Part shown: one piece after another, positions 63,452 to 64,000 of the stretch
Layout of the letters: each line of letters begins with the position of its first letter
How positions within the stretch are numbered: position 1 is the first letter of the stretch
NCBI GenBank assembly: GCA_037355855.1
Contig: CM074758.1
Coordinates: forward strand, 779,001 to 843,000
Length of the DNA: 64,000 bases
Reading direction: 5' to 3'
DNA from: Pseudo-nitzschia pungens
Taxonomy: Eukaryota; Bacillariophyta; Bacillariophyceae; Bacillariales; Bacillariaceae
Made by a program: the position numbers and the translations under genes
Notes under the pieces: model-generated
What the model saw: only the letters and a program-made list of their open reading frames with translations
Told to the model about the DNA's origin: nothing
Databases searched by the model: none

Positions 63452-64000
63452 TACCTTTTACCTTTGGCCGTTTGCCTTCTATCGCGTCGCCCATGCCGGA
63501 ATCCACAGGTGGTCTTGAATGCGAGCTGTGCGTGTTTGGGACTTCACTAGTCGTCGGCACCGAGAGGACAGCCAACCATCTTCGGATACCGCCACCGATG
63601 TGACGCGACAAAAGCCATACTTGTATGTTATCTGGTACACATAATCTTATGCAACCGTTGAACGGTAACCTCGTTTTCATCGAAGTACGGTAGCAATTTC
63701 TTCTTTCGATTCATTCTTGTTTTGTACCACATACGAAGTAATTACGAAGCGCTTTCTCCGATTTACTGATAACATTGTGCATACCTTGTGACTCCGACTG
63801 AAAAATAAGCGATGATTTCATTTTGATGATGTTTCCTCGGTGTGTTTGGGTACAATTTTAGTCCGGCACAACCTATGTAACCAAAATACCGGTAGATATG
63901 ATTGGCGTTTTTCCCTCTGCGCAATGCGAATGCAATCGAATAGTTTGCACACGTATTTTTCATGGTAGATAGGAATCGTATCGAGAGCCTCTGGTGCAGA
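63452..64000. other. Window end, no gene seen
   Basis: About 550 nt with no supported gene or RNA. Confidence 0.55.

Overview
The window looks like nuclear DNA of a diatom, probably a pennate one; this is inference from gene content and style and no species is claimed. Supporting signs are GT-AG introns of about 85-230 nt in most multi-exon genes, a stramenopile-type plastid presequence (signal peptide followed by an A-x-A|F motif) on the aspartokinase-homoserine dehydrogenase, a diatom-like heat-shock factor, TOR-complex and APC/C subunits, and nuclear-type tRNA genes. Fifteen protein genes and seven tRNA genes are supported. Many open frames begin at GTG or TTG, so I moved starts to an ATG wherever one was available.

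Layout. 0-1 kb: a low-complexity Q-rich protein, possibly cut by the window edge. 1.3-6.8 kb (-): a giant SET / cyclin-like / pseudokinase fusion, the most unusual gene here. 6.8-8.9 kb: microsatellites and a dense field of short GTAAGGTTAC / CCGGTA motifs. 8.9-10.6 kb (-): an m5U RNA methyltransferase. 12.3-13.2 kb (+): a two-exon PLAC8 protein. 14.4-17.6 kb (-): a heat-shock-factor gene whose DNA-binding domain is split by an intron. 17.6-30 kb: gene-poor, with one acidic orphan protein, one ankyrin protein, two related hairpin elements (11.65 and 18.97 kb) and many ACTAGT/AGTACT tracts. 30-33 kb (+): a second ankyrin protein. 33-39.4 kb (-): Raptor in three exons. 41.2-44.2 kb (-): plastid aspartokinase-homoserine dehydrogenase. 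45.6-47.5 kb (+): a tandem CIA30-domain membrane protein. 48.5-49.7 kb (-): a Q-rich, possibly thioredoxin-like protein. 50.8-55.2 kb (-): a six-exon PPR gene built from repeated exon cassettes. 56.1-57.1 kb (+): a Tubby-like protein. 58.4-59.1 kb (-): APC11. 60.2-63.5 kb: a tRNA cluster of Ser(AGA), Phe, Ser(CGA), His, Ile and two identical Thr genes.

The genes do not form one pathway; this is ordinary mixed eukaryotic gene order. Themes are chromatin/transcription (SET-cyclin-pseudokinase, HSF), growth control and cell cycle (Raptor, APC11), amino-acid synthesis in the plastid (AK-HSDH), and RNA handling (methyltransferase, PPR, tRNAs). The best candidates for something undescribed are the SET-cyclin-pseudokinase fusion, the PPR gene whose introns all interrupt the same Trp codon of the repeat, the paired hairpin elements, and the dispersed GTAAGGTTAC motif family confined to intergenic DNA.
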